From positions 1,426,001 to 1,490,000 of the forward strand of contig NZ_JACCFP010000001.1 in NCBI RefSeq assembly GCF_013410655.1: 64,000 nt of DNA. The letters are read 5' to 3'. This document shows, piece after piece, positions 44,521 to 53,305 of this stretch. Positions within the stretch are counted from its first letter, which is position 1; each line of letters starts with the position of its first letter. The notes beneath the pieces were generated by a model. That model had not been told where the DNA came from and searched no databases. It saw only the letters and a list, made by a program, of their open reading frames with translations. Source of the DNA: Nocardioides thalensis (GTDB taxonomy: Bacteria > Actinomycetota > Actinomycetes > Propionibacteriales > Nocardioidaceae). A program made the translations under genes and the position numbers.

Positions 44521-45774
44521 GTGCGCCGCGTCCTCGAGCTGATCCTTCCCGCTCGACTCGGCGTCGGCTACCGCTGGCTGGTCGGCTCCAGCTGGATCTC
44601 CAACCTCGGCGACGGCATCGCCCTCGCCGCCGGGCCGCTGCTCGTGGCCTCGCAGACCCGCGACCCGTTCCTCGTGTCGCTCGCCGTCCTGCTGCAACGG
44701 CTGCCCTGGCTGCTCTTCGGCCTGCACGCCGGCGCGATCGCCGACCGGGTCGACCGGAAGCGCCTCGTCATCGTCGCCGACCTCGCCCGGATCGCGGTGC
44801 TCGCGCTGCTCTGCGCGACGATCGTCACCGGATGGGTCGACATCACGGTCGTGCTCGCCACCCTGTTCCTCGTCGGCGTCGCCGAGGTGTTCGCCGACAG
44901 CGCGTCGGGCACCCTGATGCCGATGCTGGTCGGCAAGGCCGACCTCGGCACCGGCTACGCCCGGCTCCAGTTCGGCTTCATCACGCTCAACCAGATCGCC
45001 GGGGCCCCGATCGGTGCGCTGCTCTTCGGAGTCGGACTCGCGGTGCCGTTCGGCGCCCAGATCGGGTGCGCCCTCCTCGGGGCGGTGCTGATGGCGCGGA
45101 TCCGGCTCCCCGCGGGGCCGGTGCGGGACGCGGAGGGCACGCACGTGCGGCGCGACATCGTCGAGGGCGTGAAGTGGCTGCTCGGCCACCCGCCGGTGCG
45201 CACGCTCGCGCTGGTGATCTTCTCGTTCAACATCACCTGGTCGGCCTCGTGGGCCGTCCTCGTTCTCTACTCCCTCGAGGTGCTGGACATGGGCGCCGTC
45301 GGCTACGGGCTGCTGACGACCGCCGCAGCCGTCGGCGGCCTGGTCACGACGCCGTTCTACGGCTGGCTCGAGCGCCGCGTTCCGCTCGCCACCCTGATGC
45401 GGGTGTGCCTCCTCCTCGAGGTGGTGATGCACCTCGGGTTCGCGGTGACCACCGTCCCCTGGGTCGCGCTGGCGATCATGTTCGGGTTCGGCGCCTACGC
45501 GTTCGTGTGGGGCACGCTGTCGCAGGCCGTGCGGCAGCGCGCCGTCCCGATGGAGCTCCAGGGGCGGGTCGGGGCGGTCTACGCCGTGGGCGTCTTCGGC
45601 GGGATGGTGGTCGGCAGCGGGCTCGGCGGGGTGCTCGCCGACGTCTGGGGCGTCACGGCGCCCTTCTGGGTCGGCTTCGTCGGCTCCGCCGTGCTGCTGG
45701 CGCTGGTGTGGCGCCAGCTCGCCCACATCGCCCACGCCGACGACGAGGTGCGCGAGTCGGACGCCGTCCCCTAG
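44521..45774 (+). CDS. MFS transporter, enterobactin-exporter-like class
   Basis: 417 aa with about 12 hydrophobic segments. The loop 2-3 signature appears as GAIADRVDRKRL, and the first helix region WISNLGDGIALAAGPLL is typical of the EntS/DUF894-like MFS group that exports small molecules. A cytoplasmic loop of about 30 residues splits the two halves. The substrate is not evident and no biosynthetic cluster is adjacent. TAGTTT lies five bases before the GTG, so the mRNA is probably leaderless. It ends about 120 bases before smc. Confidence 0.82.
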   Translation: MRRVLELILPARLGVGYRWLVGSSWISNLGDGIALAAGPLLVASQTRDPFLVSLAVLLQRLPWLLFGLHAGAIADRVDRKRLVIVADLARIAVLALLCATIVTGWVDITVVLATLFLVGVAEVFADSASGTLMPMLVGKADLGTGYARLQFGFITLNQIAGAPIGALLFGVGLAVPFGAQIGCALLGAVLMARIRLPAGPVRDAEGTHVRRDIVEGVKWLLGHPPVRTLALVIFSFNITWSASWAVLVLYSLEVLDMGAVGYGLLTTAAAVGGLVTTPFYGWLERRVPLATLMRVCLLLEVVMHLGFAVTTVPWVALAIMFGFGAYAFVWGTLSQAVRQRAVPMELQGRVGAVYAVGVFGGMVVGSGLGGVLADVWGVTAPFWVGFVGSAVLLALVWRQLAHIAHADDEVRESDAVP

Positions 45775-45891
45775 TAACCTGAACGCGGTCACGCTTCCCC
45801 CGCGACCGCCCGCGTCCGCCGGCACGGCAGGATGGGGCGTTCGCGTCCGCGCCGCCGCACCACCGACCGTCGTCCAGCAAGGGGAGCCCGC

Positions 45892-48800
45892 GTGTATCTG
45901 AAGAGCCTGACCCTCAAGGGGTTCAAGTCCTTCGCATCCTCGACCACGCTGCAGCTCGAGCCCGGCATCACCTGCATCGTGGGCCCCAACGGCTCCGGCA
46001 AGTCCAACGTCGTCGACGCCCTCGCCTGGGTCATGGGCGAGGCCAGCGCCAAGAGCCTGCGCGGCGGCAAGATGGACGACGTCATCTTCGCCGGTACGTC
46101 GGGCCGCCCGCCCCTCGGTCGCGCAGAGGTCCTGCTGACCATCGACAACTCCGACGGCGCGCTGCCGATCGAGTACTCCGAGGTCACGATCAGCCGGACG
46201 ATGTTCCGCACCGGCGGCTCCGAGTACGCCATCAACGGCACCTCGTGCCGCCTGCTCGACGTGCAGGAGCTGCTGAGCGACTCCGGCATCGGCCGCGAGA
46301 TGCACGTGATCGTCGGCCAGGGCCAGCTCGACACGATCCTGCACGCCACCCCGGAGGACCGGCGCGGCTTCATCGAGGAGGCAGCCGGCGTCCTCAAGCA
46401 CCGCAAGCGCAAGGAGAAGGCGCTCCGCAAGCTCGACTCCACCGAGGGCAACCTGACCCGCCTCAACGACCTGCTGAGCGAGATCCGCCGGCAGCTCAAG
46501 CCGCTGGGCCGGCAGGCCGAGGTGGCCCGGCGCGCGGCCACCGTGCAGGCCGACGTGCGCGACGCCCGCGCGCGGATCCTTGCCGACGACCTGGTGACCG
46601 CGCGCACCGCCCTCGAGCAGGAGCTCGCCGACGAGAGCCTGCTCGTCGCCCGGCGCGAGCAGGTCGAGACCGCGGTCGCCGCCGCCCGCGAGCAGGAGGC
46701 CGCGCTCGAGGAGGCCCTCCGCGAGGACCTGCCCGCGCTCTCGAAGGCCCAGGAGTCCCTGTCGTCGCTCGGCGCCCTCCGCGAGCGGCTGCGCGGCACC
46801 CAGTCGCTCGCCGCCGAGCGGGTGCGCAACGCGGCCGGTGTCGCGGAGGCCGAGGACCAGCAGGGCCGCGATCCCGACGAGCTCGACGCCGAGGCCGAGC
46901 GGCTCCACGAGCAGGAGCAGGAGATCCAGGCCCTCGTCGCCGAGCAGCAGACCGCGCTCGAGGCCGCCGTCGCCGCCCGCCGCGCCGCCGAGGAGGCCGC
47001 GGCCGCGGAGGAGCGGCGCGTCCAGGCGCTGCTGCGCGCCGCCGCCGACCGCCGCGAGGGCCTCGCCCGGCTGCACGGCCAGGTCAACGCGCTGCGCTCA
47101 CGGGCGACCGCTGCCGAGGAGGAGATCGGCCGCCTCGAGACGACCCGCACCGACGCCCTCGCCCGCGCCGACCGCGCCCAGAAGGACTTCACCGCACTCG
47201 AGACCCGGGTGGCCGGGCTCGACGCCGGCGAGGAGGGCCTCGACGCCGAGCACGAGGCCGCCAGCGCCGCGCTCGACGACCTCGACGAGCGCCTCACCAA
47301 GCTCCGCGAGGAGGCCCAGCAGGCCGACCGCGACAAGTCCGCGCTCGCCGCGCGCAAGGAGGCGCTCGAGATCGGCCTGTCCCGCAAGGACGGCGCCGGC
47401 GCGCTGCTCGCCGCGAGCGACACGGTCTCCGGCCTGCTCGGCTCGGTCGCGGCCCTGGTCACCGTGCGCTCCGGCTACGAGGCCGCCGTCGCCAGCGCGC
47501 TCGGCGCCGCTGCCGACGCGGTCGCGGTCACCGACGCCGACGTCGCCGTCGAGGCGATCAGCCACCTCAAGGCCGACGACCTCGGCCGCGCCGGCCTCCT
47601 GCTCGGGGGCGGCACGGTCGACCGGTCCGGCTGGCCGCAGCTGCCCGGCGCGGCGACGTACGCCGTCGACGTGCTCGAGTGCCCCGACGACCTCCGCCCG
47701 GCCCTCACCCGGCTGCTGCACAAGACCGTCGTGACCGACGACCTGGCGGCCGCCCGGAGGCTGGTCGCCGACCTGCCCGACGTCGTCGCGGTCACCCGCG
47801 AGGGAGACCTGCTCGGCCAGCACTTCGCCGCCGGCGGCTCCGGCCACCAGCAGAGCCTGATCGAGGTGCAGGCCGCCGTCGACGAGGCGACGGCGGCCCT
47901 CGCCGAGGCCGTGTCCGCCAGCGAGCGGCTCTCGTTCGACCTGGCGCGGGTCGAGTCGGAGCGCGCCGAGGCCCAGCAGCGTGCCGACGTCGCCCTCGCC
48001 AAGCTGCACGAGTCGGACGCCACCCTGGCCGCCGTCGCCGAGGAGCTCGGTCAGTACGGCTCGCTCGCCCGCGCGGCGCGCGCCGAGGCGGAGCGGGTCA
48101 GCGAGGCGATCACGCAGGCCCAGGCCGCGCGCGAGCAGGCGCTGAGCGGGCTCGCGGAGCTCGAGGAGCGGCTCGCCTCCGCGGAGGACGCCGGCGAGGA
48201 GGAGCCCGACACGGCCGAGCGGGAGCGTCTCGCCGAGGAGACGAAGGCCGCCCGCCAGGCGGAGATGGAGGCCCGGCTCGCGCTGCGTACCTCCGAGGAG
48301 CGGGGCCGGTCGCTGCACGGCCGGGTCGACCAGATCCGCAAGGCCGCCCAGGCCGAGCGCGCGGCCCGCGTCCGCGCCGCCGAGCGCCGCGAGCGGCTGC
48401 TGCGGGAGGGCCGCGCCGGCCAGGCGGTCGCCCAGGCGGCGGCGTACGTCATCCAGCGTCTCGAGGTCTCGATCGAGGCCGCCCGCGCCGAGCGTGAGGC
48501 GGTCGAGCAGTCGCGCCGCGGTCGCGAGGACCAGCTGCGTGCGGTCCGCGCCCAGCTGCGCGAGCTCGCCAAGGAGCACGAGGAGCTCGTCAACTCCGTC
48601 CACCGCGACGAGATGGCGCGCACCCAGCAGAAGATGCGCATCGAGCAGATCGAGGGTCGCGCGCTCGAGGAGCTCGGTCTCGAGGCCGACTCGCTGGTCG
48701 AGGAGTACGGCCCCGACCAGCTGGTTCCGGTCGCGAAGGACCCCGCCGCCGAGGGCGACGAGACCGCCGAGCCGGAGACCAAGGCGTTCGACCGCGAGGA

Positions 48801-49452
48801 GCAGCTCAAGCGGCTCAAGGCCGCCGAGCGCGCGCTGCGCGAGCTCGGCAAGGTCAACCCGCTCGCGCTCGAGGAGTTCACCGCGATGGAGGAGCGCCAC
48901 AAGTTCCTCACCGAGCAGCTCGAGGACCTTCGCGCCACCCGCAAGGACCTCCTCGACATCGTCAAGGACGTCGACACCCGCGTCGAGCAGGTGTTCACCG
49001 AGGCCTACCGTGACGTCGAGGCCGCGTTCGACCACGTCTTCAAGCGACTGTTCCCCGGGGGCGAGGGCCGCCTGGTGCTCACCGACCCGTCCGACATGCT
49101 GACCACCGGCGTCGAGGTCGAGGCCCGGCCGCCGGGCAAGAAGGTCAAGCGGCTCTCCCTGCTGTCGGGTGGCGAGCGGTCCCTGGTGGCCGTCGCGTTC
49201 CTGGTGGCGCTGTTCAAGGCAAGGCCGTCGCCGTTCTACATCCTCGACGAGGTCGAGGCAGCTCTCGACGACACCAACCTGGGCCGGCTGCTGGAGATCT
49301 ACGAGGAGCTGCGCGAGAACTCCCAGCTGCTCGTCATCACCCACCAGAAGCGGACCATGGAGGTCGGCGACGCGCTGTACGGCGTCACGATGCGGGGCGA
49401 CGGCGTCTCGACGGTGATCAGCCAGCGGCTGCGGGAGTCCGAGCCGGCCTGA
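45892..49452 (+). CDS. smc: Chromosome segregation protein SMC
   Basis: 1186 aa. ATPase of the condensin-like complex. Walker A GPNGSGKS is at 31-38, then a long coiled coil, hinge domain about 510-660 (LLGSVAALVTVRSGYEAAV), return coiled coil, signature LSGGE at 1091-1095 and Walker B FYILDEVEAAL from 1115. GTG at 45892, with GGGGAG six bases upstream, gives the canonical N terminus (YLKSLTLKGFKSFA). In other Actinobacteria ftsY follows at once or nearly so; here an 11-kb sulfur-glycan region intervenes. Confidence 0.97.
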   Translation: MYLKSLTLKGFKSFASSTTLQLEPGITCIVGPNGSGKSNVVDALAWVMGEASAKSLRGGKMDDVIFAGTSGRPPLGRAEVLLTIDNSDGALPIEYSEVTISRTMFRTGGSEYAINGTSCRLLDVQELLSDSGIGREMHVIVGQGQLDTILHATPEDRRGFIEEAAGVLKHRKRKEKALRKLDSTEGNLTRLNDLLSEIRRQLKPLGRQAEVARRAATVQADVRDARARILADDLVTARTALEQELADESLLVARREQVETAVAAAREQEAALEEALREDLPALSKAQESLSSLGALRERLRGTQSLAAERVRNAAGVAEAEDQQGRDPDELDAEAERLHEQEQEIQALVAEQQTALEAAVAARRAAEEAAAAEERRVQALLRAAADRREGLARLHGQVNALRSRATAAEEEIGRLETTRTDALARADRAQKDFTALETRVAGLDAGEEGLDAEHEAASAALDDLDERLTKLREEAQQADRDKSALAARKEALEIGLSRKDGAGALLAASDTVSGLLGSVAALVTVRSGYEAAVASALGAAADAVAVTDADVAVEAISHLKADDLGRAGLLLGGGTVDRSGWPQLPGAATYAVDVLECPDDLRPALTRLLHKTVVTDDLAAARRLVADLPDVVAVTREGDLLGQHFAAGGSGHQQSLIEVQAAVDEATAALAEAVSASERLSFDLARVESERAEAQQRADVALAKLHESDATLAAVAEELGQYGSLARAARAEAERVSEAITQAQAAREQALSGLAELEERLASAEDAGEEEPDTAERERLAEETKAARQAEMEARLALRTSEERGRSLHGRVDQIRKAAQAERAARVRAAERRERLLREGRAGQAVAQAAAYVIQRLEVSIEAARAEREAVEQSRRGREDQLRAVRAQLRELAKEHEELVNSVHRDEMARTQQKMRIEQIEGRALEELGLEADSLVEEYGPDQLVPVAKDPAAEGDETAEPETKAFDREEQLKRLKAAERALRELGKVNPLALEEFTAMEERHKFLTEQLEDLRATRKDLLDIVKDVDTRVEQVFTEAYRDVEAAFDHVFKRLFPGGEGRLVLTDPSDMLTTGVEVEARPPGKKVKRLSLLSGGERSLVAVAFLVALFKARPSPFYILDEVEAALDDTNLGRLLEIYEELRENSQLLVITHQKRTMEVGDALYGVTMRGDGVSTVISQRLRESEPA

Positions 49453-49462
49453 GGAGCGCGCG

Positions 49463-49483
49463 GGACCGGCGGAGCCCCGGTCC
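49463..49483. terminator. Hairpin between smc and the sulfotransferase operon
   Basis: GGACCGG and CCGGTCC with a 7-base loop, 10 bases after the smc stop and 10 bases before the stop of the convergent sulfotransferase gene. Short but well placed for both strands. Confidence 0.55.
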
Positions 49484-49493
49484 GGCCGGACGA

Positions 49494-50201
49494 TCAGTAC
49501 CCGTAGAGCTCGAGGTCGCGGGCGTAGATCGCCTCCACCCGGCGCACCAGGTCGGGACGCCCGTCGTAGGGATCGGGCTGGCCGGACTTGCGGGAGTTGG
49601 GGATGAAGACCGGGACGTCCGGGAGGCCGGCCTGCTCCCGGATGAGGGCGAAGTCGGCGTCGAACCGCTCCAGTCGCCCGATGTGGTCGTAGGTGACCGC
49701 CCCGTGCATCAGGTTGAGGTGCTGCGGCCGCCAATGGGGATCCATCTCGCTGAGCGGGTCCTGCAGCTCCAGCGCGGACACGAACTGCTCGAACGTCAGC
49801 GGGGTGTCGGGGTCGACCTCGAGTCCGAGGACGGGTTGGAGCCGCGGGCCCCACTCGCGCTTCTGGAGGACGAACTTGGCGTACCAGGTCGACCGGGCGC
49901 GCGCGAGCGGGTCGCGGACGAAGCTGAACCTGTAGGCCGCGCCGTCCAGCATCCGCACCACCTTGCGCCACCCGATGTCGCGGGGCTTGGGCAGCCGGTT
50001 GTCCTTGTGCACGCGCTCCGGGAGGAAGTCGTGGTCGCCGGTGTAGGCGCGGTCGAGCCACAGCGTCATCGTCGAGCAGCCCGCCTTCGGGTTCTTCACG
50101 TAGACGCAGCCGAGCTCCGGCACGGCCAGGACGTGGCGGGCCAGGGCGCCGCGCGTGACCCAGAAGGCCTCGAGGTCGGGCAGGGCCAGCTGTTCGGTCA
50201 C
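49494..50201 (-). CDS. Sulfotransferase family 2 protein (sulfotransferase 1)
   Basis: 235 aa from GTG 50201, whose GTGA overlaps the stop of the upstream gene. VKNPKAGCSTM (residues 35-45) is the 5'-phosphosulfate-binding loop and FVRDPLARARSTWY is the 3'-phosphate-binding motif of PAPS-dependent carbohydrate sulfotransferases (Sulfotransfer_2 type). It is thus expected to move sulfate from PAPS to a sugar hydroxyl. Last of three coupled sulfotransferase genes. No signal peptide: cytoplasmic, so acting before export of its substrate. Acceptor unknown. Confidence 0.82.
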   Translation of the reverse strand: MTEQLALPDLEAFWVTRGALARHVLAVPELGCVYVKNPKAGCSTMTLWLDRAYTGDHDFLPERVHKDNRLPKPRDIGWRKVVRMLDGAAYRFSFVRDPLARARSTWYAKFVLQKREWGPRLQPVLGLEVDPDTPLTFEQFVSALELQDPLSEMDPHWRPQHLNLMHGAVTYDHIGRLERFDADFALIREQAGLPDVPVFIPNSRKSGQPDPYDGRPDLVRRVEAIYARDLELYGY

Positions 50202-51280
50202 CGGTTCAGAGTACCGAGCGACGCCTCCCGCTCGGCGATCCGGCGCAGGGCAGCGTGCTGTGACTCCGGGATCTCCAGCTCGGCGAGGTAGTGGTCGAGG
50301 CGCTCGGGGTCGAGTCGCTGAACCGTCGTGGTGCCGGCGGTCTCCCGGGAGGGAGGAAACAGCTCGCCGGTCTCGCCGAGCCAGTGCCGCGCCACGTGGC
50401 GGTTGGAGTCGGCGAAGCGCGCCATGATCGCGTCCAGGTGCTGCGGCGCGAGAGTGAGCGTCGGTCCCCGGTCGGCCGACTCCGCGAGGCGCTGCGACAG
50501 GCGACCGTTGCGGATCTGCGCGGGCCTCACGCCTTCGTTCTCGATCCGGTGCAGGTTGTAGACCCGCAGGAACTCCACCGCCTCGGCGTCGAGGCTCTCG
50601 TTGCGTCGCGGGGGGATCTCGAGGGACGTGGCCGGGACGTCGATCTCGGCGGCGTCGAGGAAGTCCTGGTAGAGCGAACCGCCGGCGAAGTGCGCCGGAC
50701 CGAACCGCCTGACGACGAGCGCATCGGGCGCCACGTCGCGCTGCCACGCGGTCAGCCGGGACCCATAGTCGTAGTGGGCCGAGCGCGCGCGGGCGGCGGC
50801 GAACGAGTCGATGCGCTGGGTGTCGCCACCGCGGACGCTCTGCTGGTAGGCGCTGATCAGGTGATCGTCCTGGCGCCGCAGGTAGACCACGACCCGGGTG
50901 CTGCGCGCGAAGGGCGCGACCAGCTCCCGGACGGCCGGGAGCCGGCCGGCATGCCAGAGGTACTCCTCCGACAGGATGGCCCGTGGCTGACCGGACTCGT
51001 GCAGCTCGGCTGCGAGCCGCCGCGGGAACCGCGCCCGGAAGACGTCAGGGTCCGGGTAGTCGCCGGTGACCCAGGCCCCGGTCCGTGCGAGCTCGGCATC
51101 GGACTTCACGTAGAAGCCGACACGCACGTGGCGCACCTTGCCGGGAGTCCGCGGGTAGAGCCACCCGCCGGCCGCGAGGGCGGTCTCGTTGCCTCGGAGG
51201 AAGTGCTGGATCGAGGTGCTGCCGGCCTTGTTCATGCCCACGTGCAGCACCAGGTCCACCAGCGTGCCGCCGGCGCTCAT
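50198..51280 (-). CDS. Sulfotransferase-like protein (sulfotransferase 2)
   Basis: 360 aa from ATG 51280 (ATGA overlap with the preceding gene's stop). LHVGMNKAGSTSIQHFL (12-28) is a P-loop-like PAPS site with Lys18, Ser21, Thr22 and Ser23. VVVYLRRQDDHLISAYQQ corresponds to the 3'-phosphate region (Arg and Ser). Clearly paralogous to the upstream gene product over its whole length, sharing RRQDDHL, LYQDFLDAA and the NESLDAEAVE block. A wide sulfotransferase family, mostly with unknown acceptors. Middle gene of the trio. Confidence 0.8.
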   Translation of the reverse strand: MSAGGTLVDLVLHVGMNKAGSTSIQHFLRGNETALAAGGWLYPRTPGKVRHVRVGFYVKSDAELARTGAWVTGDYPDPDVFRARFPRRLAAELHESGQPRAILSEEYLWHAGRLPAVRELVAPFARSTRVVVYLRRQDDHLISAYQQSVRGGDTQRIDSFAAARARSAHYDYGSRLTAWQRDVAPDALVVRRFGPAHFAGGSLYQDFLDAAEIDVPATSLEIPPRRNESLDAEAVEFLRVYNLHRIENEGVRPAQIRNGRLSQRLAESADRGPTLTLAPQHLDAIMARFADSNRHVARHWLGETGELFPPSRETAGTTTVQRLDPERLDHYLAELEIPESQHAALRRIAEREASLGTLNR

Positions 51281-52323
51281 CGTGCGGCTTCCCGCTCCGC
51301 GATCGCACGGACGGCGGCCTGCTGCTCGGCAGGGATCTCGAGCAGCTCGAAGTAGTGGTCGAGCCGCGCCGGGTCGAGGCGCTGGTCGGTCGTCGTCGAC
51401 CGGGACGCCCGGCGCGGCCCGAAGAGCTCGTCCCCGGCGAAGTACGTCGCGGCGACCTGCCGGTTGGTCGCCGTCCACTGGCCCATGAACCTCGTGAACT
51501 CGTCGTCAGCGAGCGTGAGCGTCGGGCCGTCGGCCCCCAGGCGCGTGAAGAGCGGCCGGTTGTTGATCACTCCGGCCACCGCGCCCTCGTGCTCGACGCG
51601 GTAGAGGTTGAGGATCCGCAACAGCTCGACGGCCTCGGCGTCGAGGCTCTCGTTCTGCGACTCCACCGGCTTGAAGCGATCGAGGGGAGCCTTGATCGCC
51701 GCCGCGTCGAGGAAGTCCTGGTAGAGGCCGCCCGCGCCGAACCGCGACGGCTCGAAGCGGCGGACGACGAGCTGGTCGGGCCGCACGACCTGTTGCCACG
51801 TCGTGAGCCGGGCTGCGTAGTCGTAGGTGGGGGTGTGGTCGAGGCGCGCGAACTCCGCGAGCGTCTCGGTGGCGCCGGTCTTCACCGCTTGTTGGTAGCG
51901 ACTGACGAGGTGATCGTCCTGCCGGCGCAGGTAGACGATGACCCGCACCCGGTCGGCGATCCGCTCGGCGAGCGACCTGAGTCGCAGGAGGGCCTCGTCG
52001 GAGAGGCTGTAGAGCGCCTCGTCGGACATGATCACCCGCTTGGGCGCGGCCTCGGAGATCTCGGTCGTCAGGCGGCGCTCGAAGTCCGCCCGGAACGCGT
52101 CGAGGTCCCCGTGGCCCGCTCGAGTCCACTCGACGATGCGCGCGAGCTCCGCCTCGGTCTTGACGAAGAACCCGAGCTGGGTGTGGCGGGCCCTGCCGGG
52201 CGCGTGCGGGTAGAGGATCGCTCGGCGCGCCAGGCGGGGACGGTTGATCCGCAGGAACTGCTGGATCGACGAGGTGCCGGTCTTGCCCGTCCCGATGTGG
52301 AGCACGAGACCGGGGCGGGACAC
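51277..52323 (-). CDS. Sulfotransferase-like protein (sulfotransferase 3)
   Basis: 348 aa from GTG 52323. The frame extends to 52386, but the added part would overlap the divergent epimerase gene. The PAPS loop is LHIGTGKTGTSSIQQFL (8-24; Lys14, Thr17, Ser18, Ser19). VIVYLRRQDDHLVSRYQQ matches its paralog downstream. No Shine-Dalgarno precedes the GTG, but TAGTCT lies about 9 bases upstream, suggesting a leaderless start for the three-gene operon. Divergent from the NDP-sugar epimerase by 43 bp, which links the trio to sugar-nucleotide chemistry. Confidence 0.8.
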   Translation of the reverse strand: MSRPGLVLHIGTGKTGTSSIQQFLRINRPRLARRAILYPHAPGRARHTQLGFFVKTEAELARIVEWTRAGHGDLDAFRADFERRLTTEISEAAPKRVIMSDEALYSLSDEALLRLRSLAERIADRVRVIVYLRRQDDHLVSRYQQAVKTGATETLAEFARLDHTPTYDYAARLTTWQQVVRPDQLVVRRFEPSRFGAGGLYQDFLDAAAIKAPLDRFKPVESQNESLDAEAVELLRILNLYRVEHEGAVAGVINNRPLFTRLGADGPTLTLADDEFTRFMGQWTATNRQVAATYFAGDELFGPRRASRSTTTDQRLDPARLDHYFELLEIPAEQQAAVRAIAEREAAR

Positions 52324-52366
52324 GATCAAGAGACTAACGAACCCAGCGGTTAGGGTGTGGAGCGCC
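52324..52366. promoter_or_regulatory. Divergent promoters: sulfotransferase operon and epimerase-GT operon
   Basis: Only 43 bp separate the two starts. Rightward, TAGGGT (52351-52356) lies 10 bases before the epimerase ATG. Leftward, TAGTCT lies 9 bases before the GTG of sulfotransferase 3. Both would give leaderless or near-leaderless mRNAs, and the overlapping promoters imply joint control. Confidence 0.5.
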
Positions 52367-53305
52367 ATGAAGAACCTGCTCATCACCGGCGGCGCCGGCT
52401 TCGTCGGACGTCATCTCGCGGACTACCTCGCCGGCCTCGGGACCTACCGGGTGACCGTGTTCGACAACGAGTCGCTGGGGGACCGCAGGCACCTCGACCT
52501 CGACAAGGTCGCGTTCGTCCCCGGTGACCTCCGCGACGCCGGGCAGGTGCGCGCAGCGCTGGCGGGCCAGGACGCCGTCGTCCACCTCGCCGCCGACACC
52601 CGGGTGATGGACAGCATCGAGGACCCGGCCCACAACTTCGACAACAACGTGATCGGCACGTTCAACCTCCTCCAGGCGTGCCGCGAGAACGGCGTCGGCC
52701 GGGTGGTCGCGGCGTCGACGGGTGGGGCGATCATGGGCGAGGTGCCGCCCCCGGTGCACGAGGAGATGTCGCCGCGCCCGACGTCGCCGTACGGCGCGTC
52801 GAAGCTGATGATGGAGGGCTACCTCAGCGCGTTCTCCGAGTCGTACGGCGTCAGCGGGTGCGCGCTCCGCTTCTCGAACATCTACGGGCCCCGGTCGTTC
52901 CACAAGGGCTCCGTCGTCGCCCACTTCTACAAGCGCGTGCTCGCCGGCGATCCGCTCGTGGTCTACGGCGACGGGTCGCAGACCCGCGACTACCTCTACG
53001 TCGGCGACCTCGTGGAGGCGATCCGTGCGGCCGTCGAGTCCGACGTCACGGGGCCGCACCAGCTCGGCAGCGGCATGCCGACCTCCCTCAACAGCCTGAT
53101 CGACGGGATGCGCGAGGCCACCGGGCGCGACCTGGAGGTCGTCTACGAGGACTTCCGTGCGGGCGAGGTGCGCAACACCTGGTGCCAGATCGACAAGGCG
53201 CGCGCCGCGTTCGGCTACAACCCGACCACGCCGCTCTCCGAAGGCCTCAAGGTCACCTGGGAGTGGTTCCTGCGCGCGGCCGAGGACCCGACTCTTGCCC
53301 GGTGA
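52367..53305 (+). CDS. NAD-dependent NDP-sugar epimerase/dehydratase
   Basis: 312 aa extended SDR. GGAGFVG at 8-14 binds NAD; Tyr142 and Lys146 (YGASK) are the catalytic pair, with Ser/Thr at 117-118. GSQTRDYLYVGDLVEAI is typical of UDP-glucose 4-epimerase-like enzymes acting on nucleotide sugars. The precise reaction (4-epimerase, 5-epimerase or dehydratase) cannot be set from sequence. ATG at 52367. It overlaps the glycosyltransferase start by 11 bases and leads a three-gene operon. Confidence 0.9.
   Translation: MKNLLITGGAGFVGRHLADYLAGLGTYRVTVFDNESLGDRRHLDLDKVAFVPGDLRDAGQVRAALAGQDAVVHLAADTRVMDSIEDPAHNFDNNVIGTFNLLQACRENGVGRVVAASTGGAIMGEVPPPVHEEMSPRPTSPYGASKLMMEGYLSAFSESYGVSGCALRFSNIYGPRSFHKGSVVAHFYKRVLAGDPLVVYGDGSQTRDYLYVGDLVEAIRAAVESDVTGPHQLGSGMPTSLNSLIDGMREATGRDLEVVYEDFRAGEVRNTWCQIDKARAAFGYNPTTPLSEGLKVTWEWFLRAAEDPTLAR

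Noticed and set aside
47098..50061. Leftward open frame of 987 codons antisense to smc
   Set aside because: Lies over the SMC coiled coil and hinge; leucine/glycine-rich shadow with no domain.
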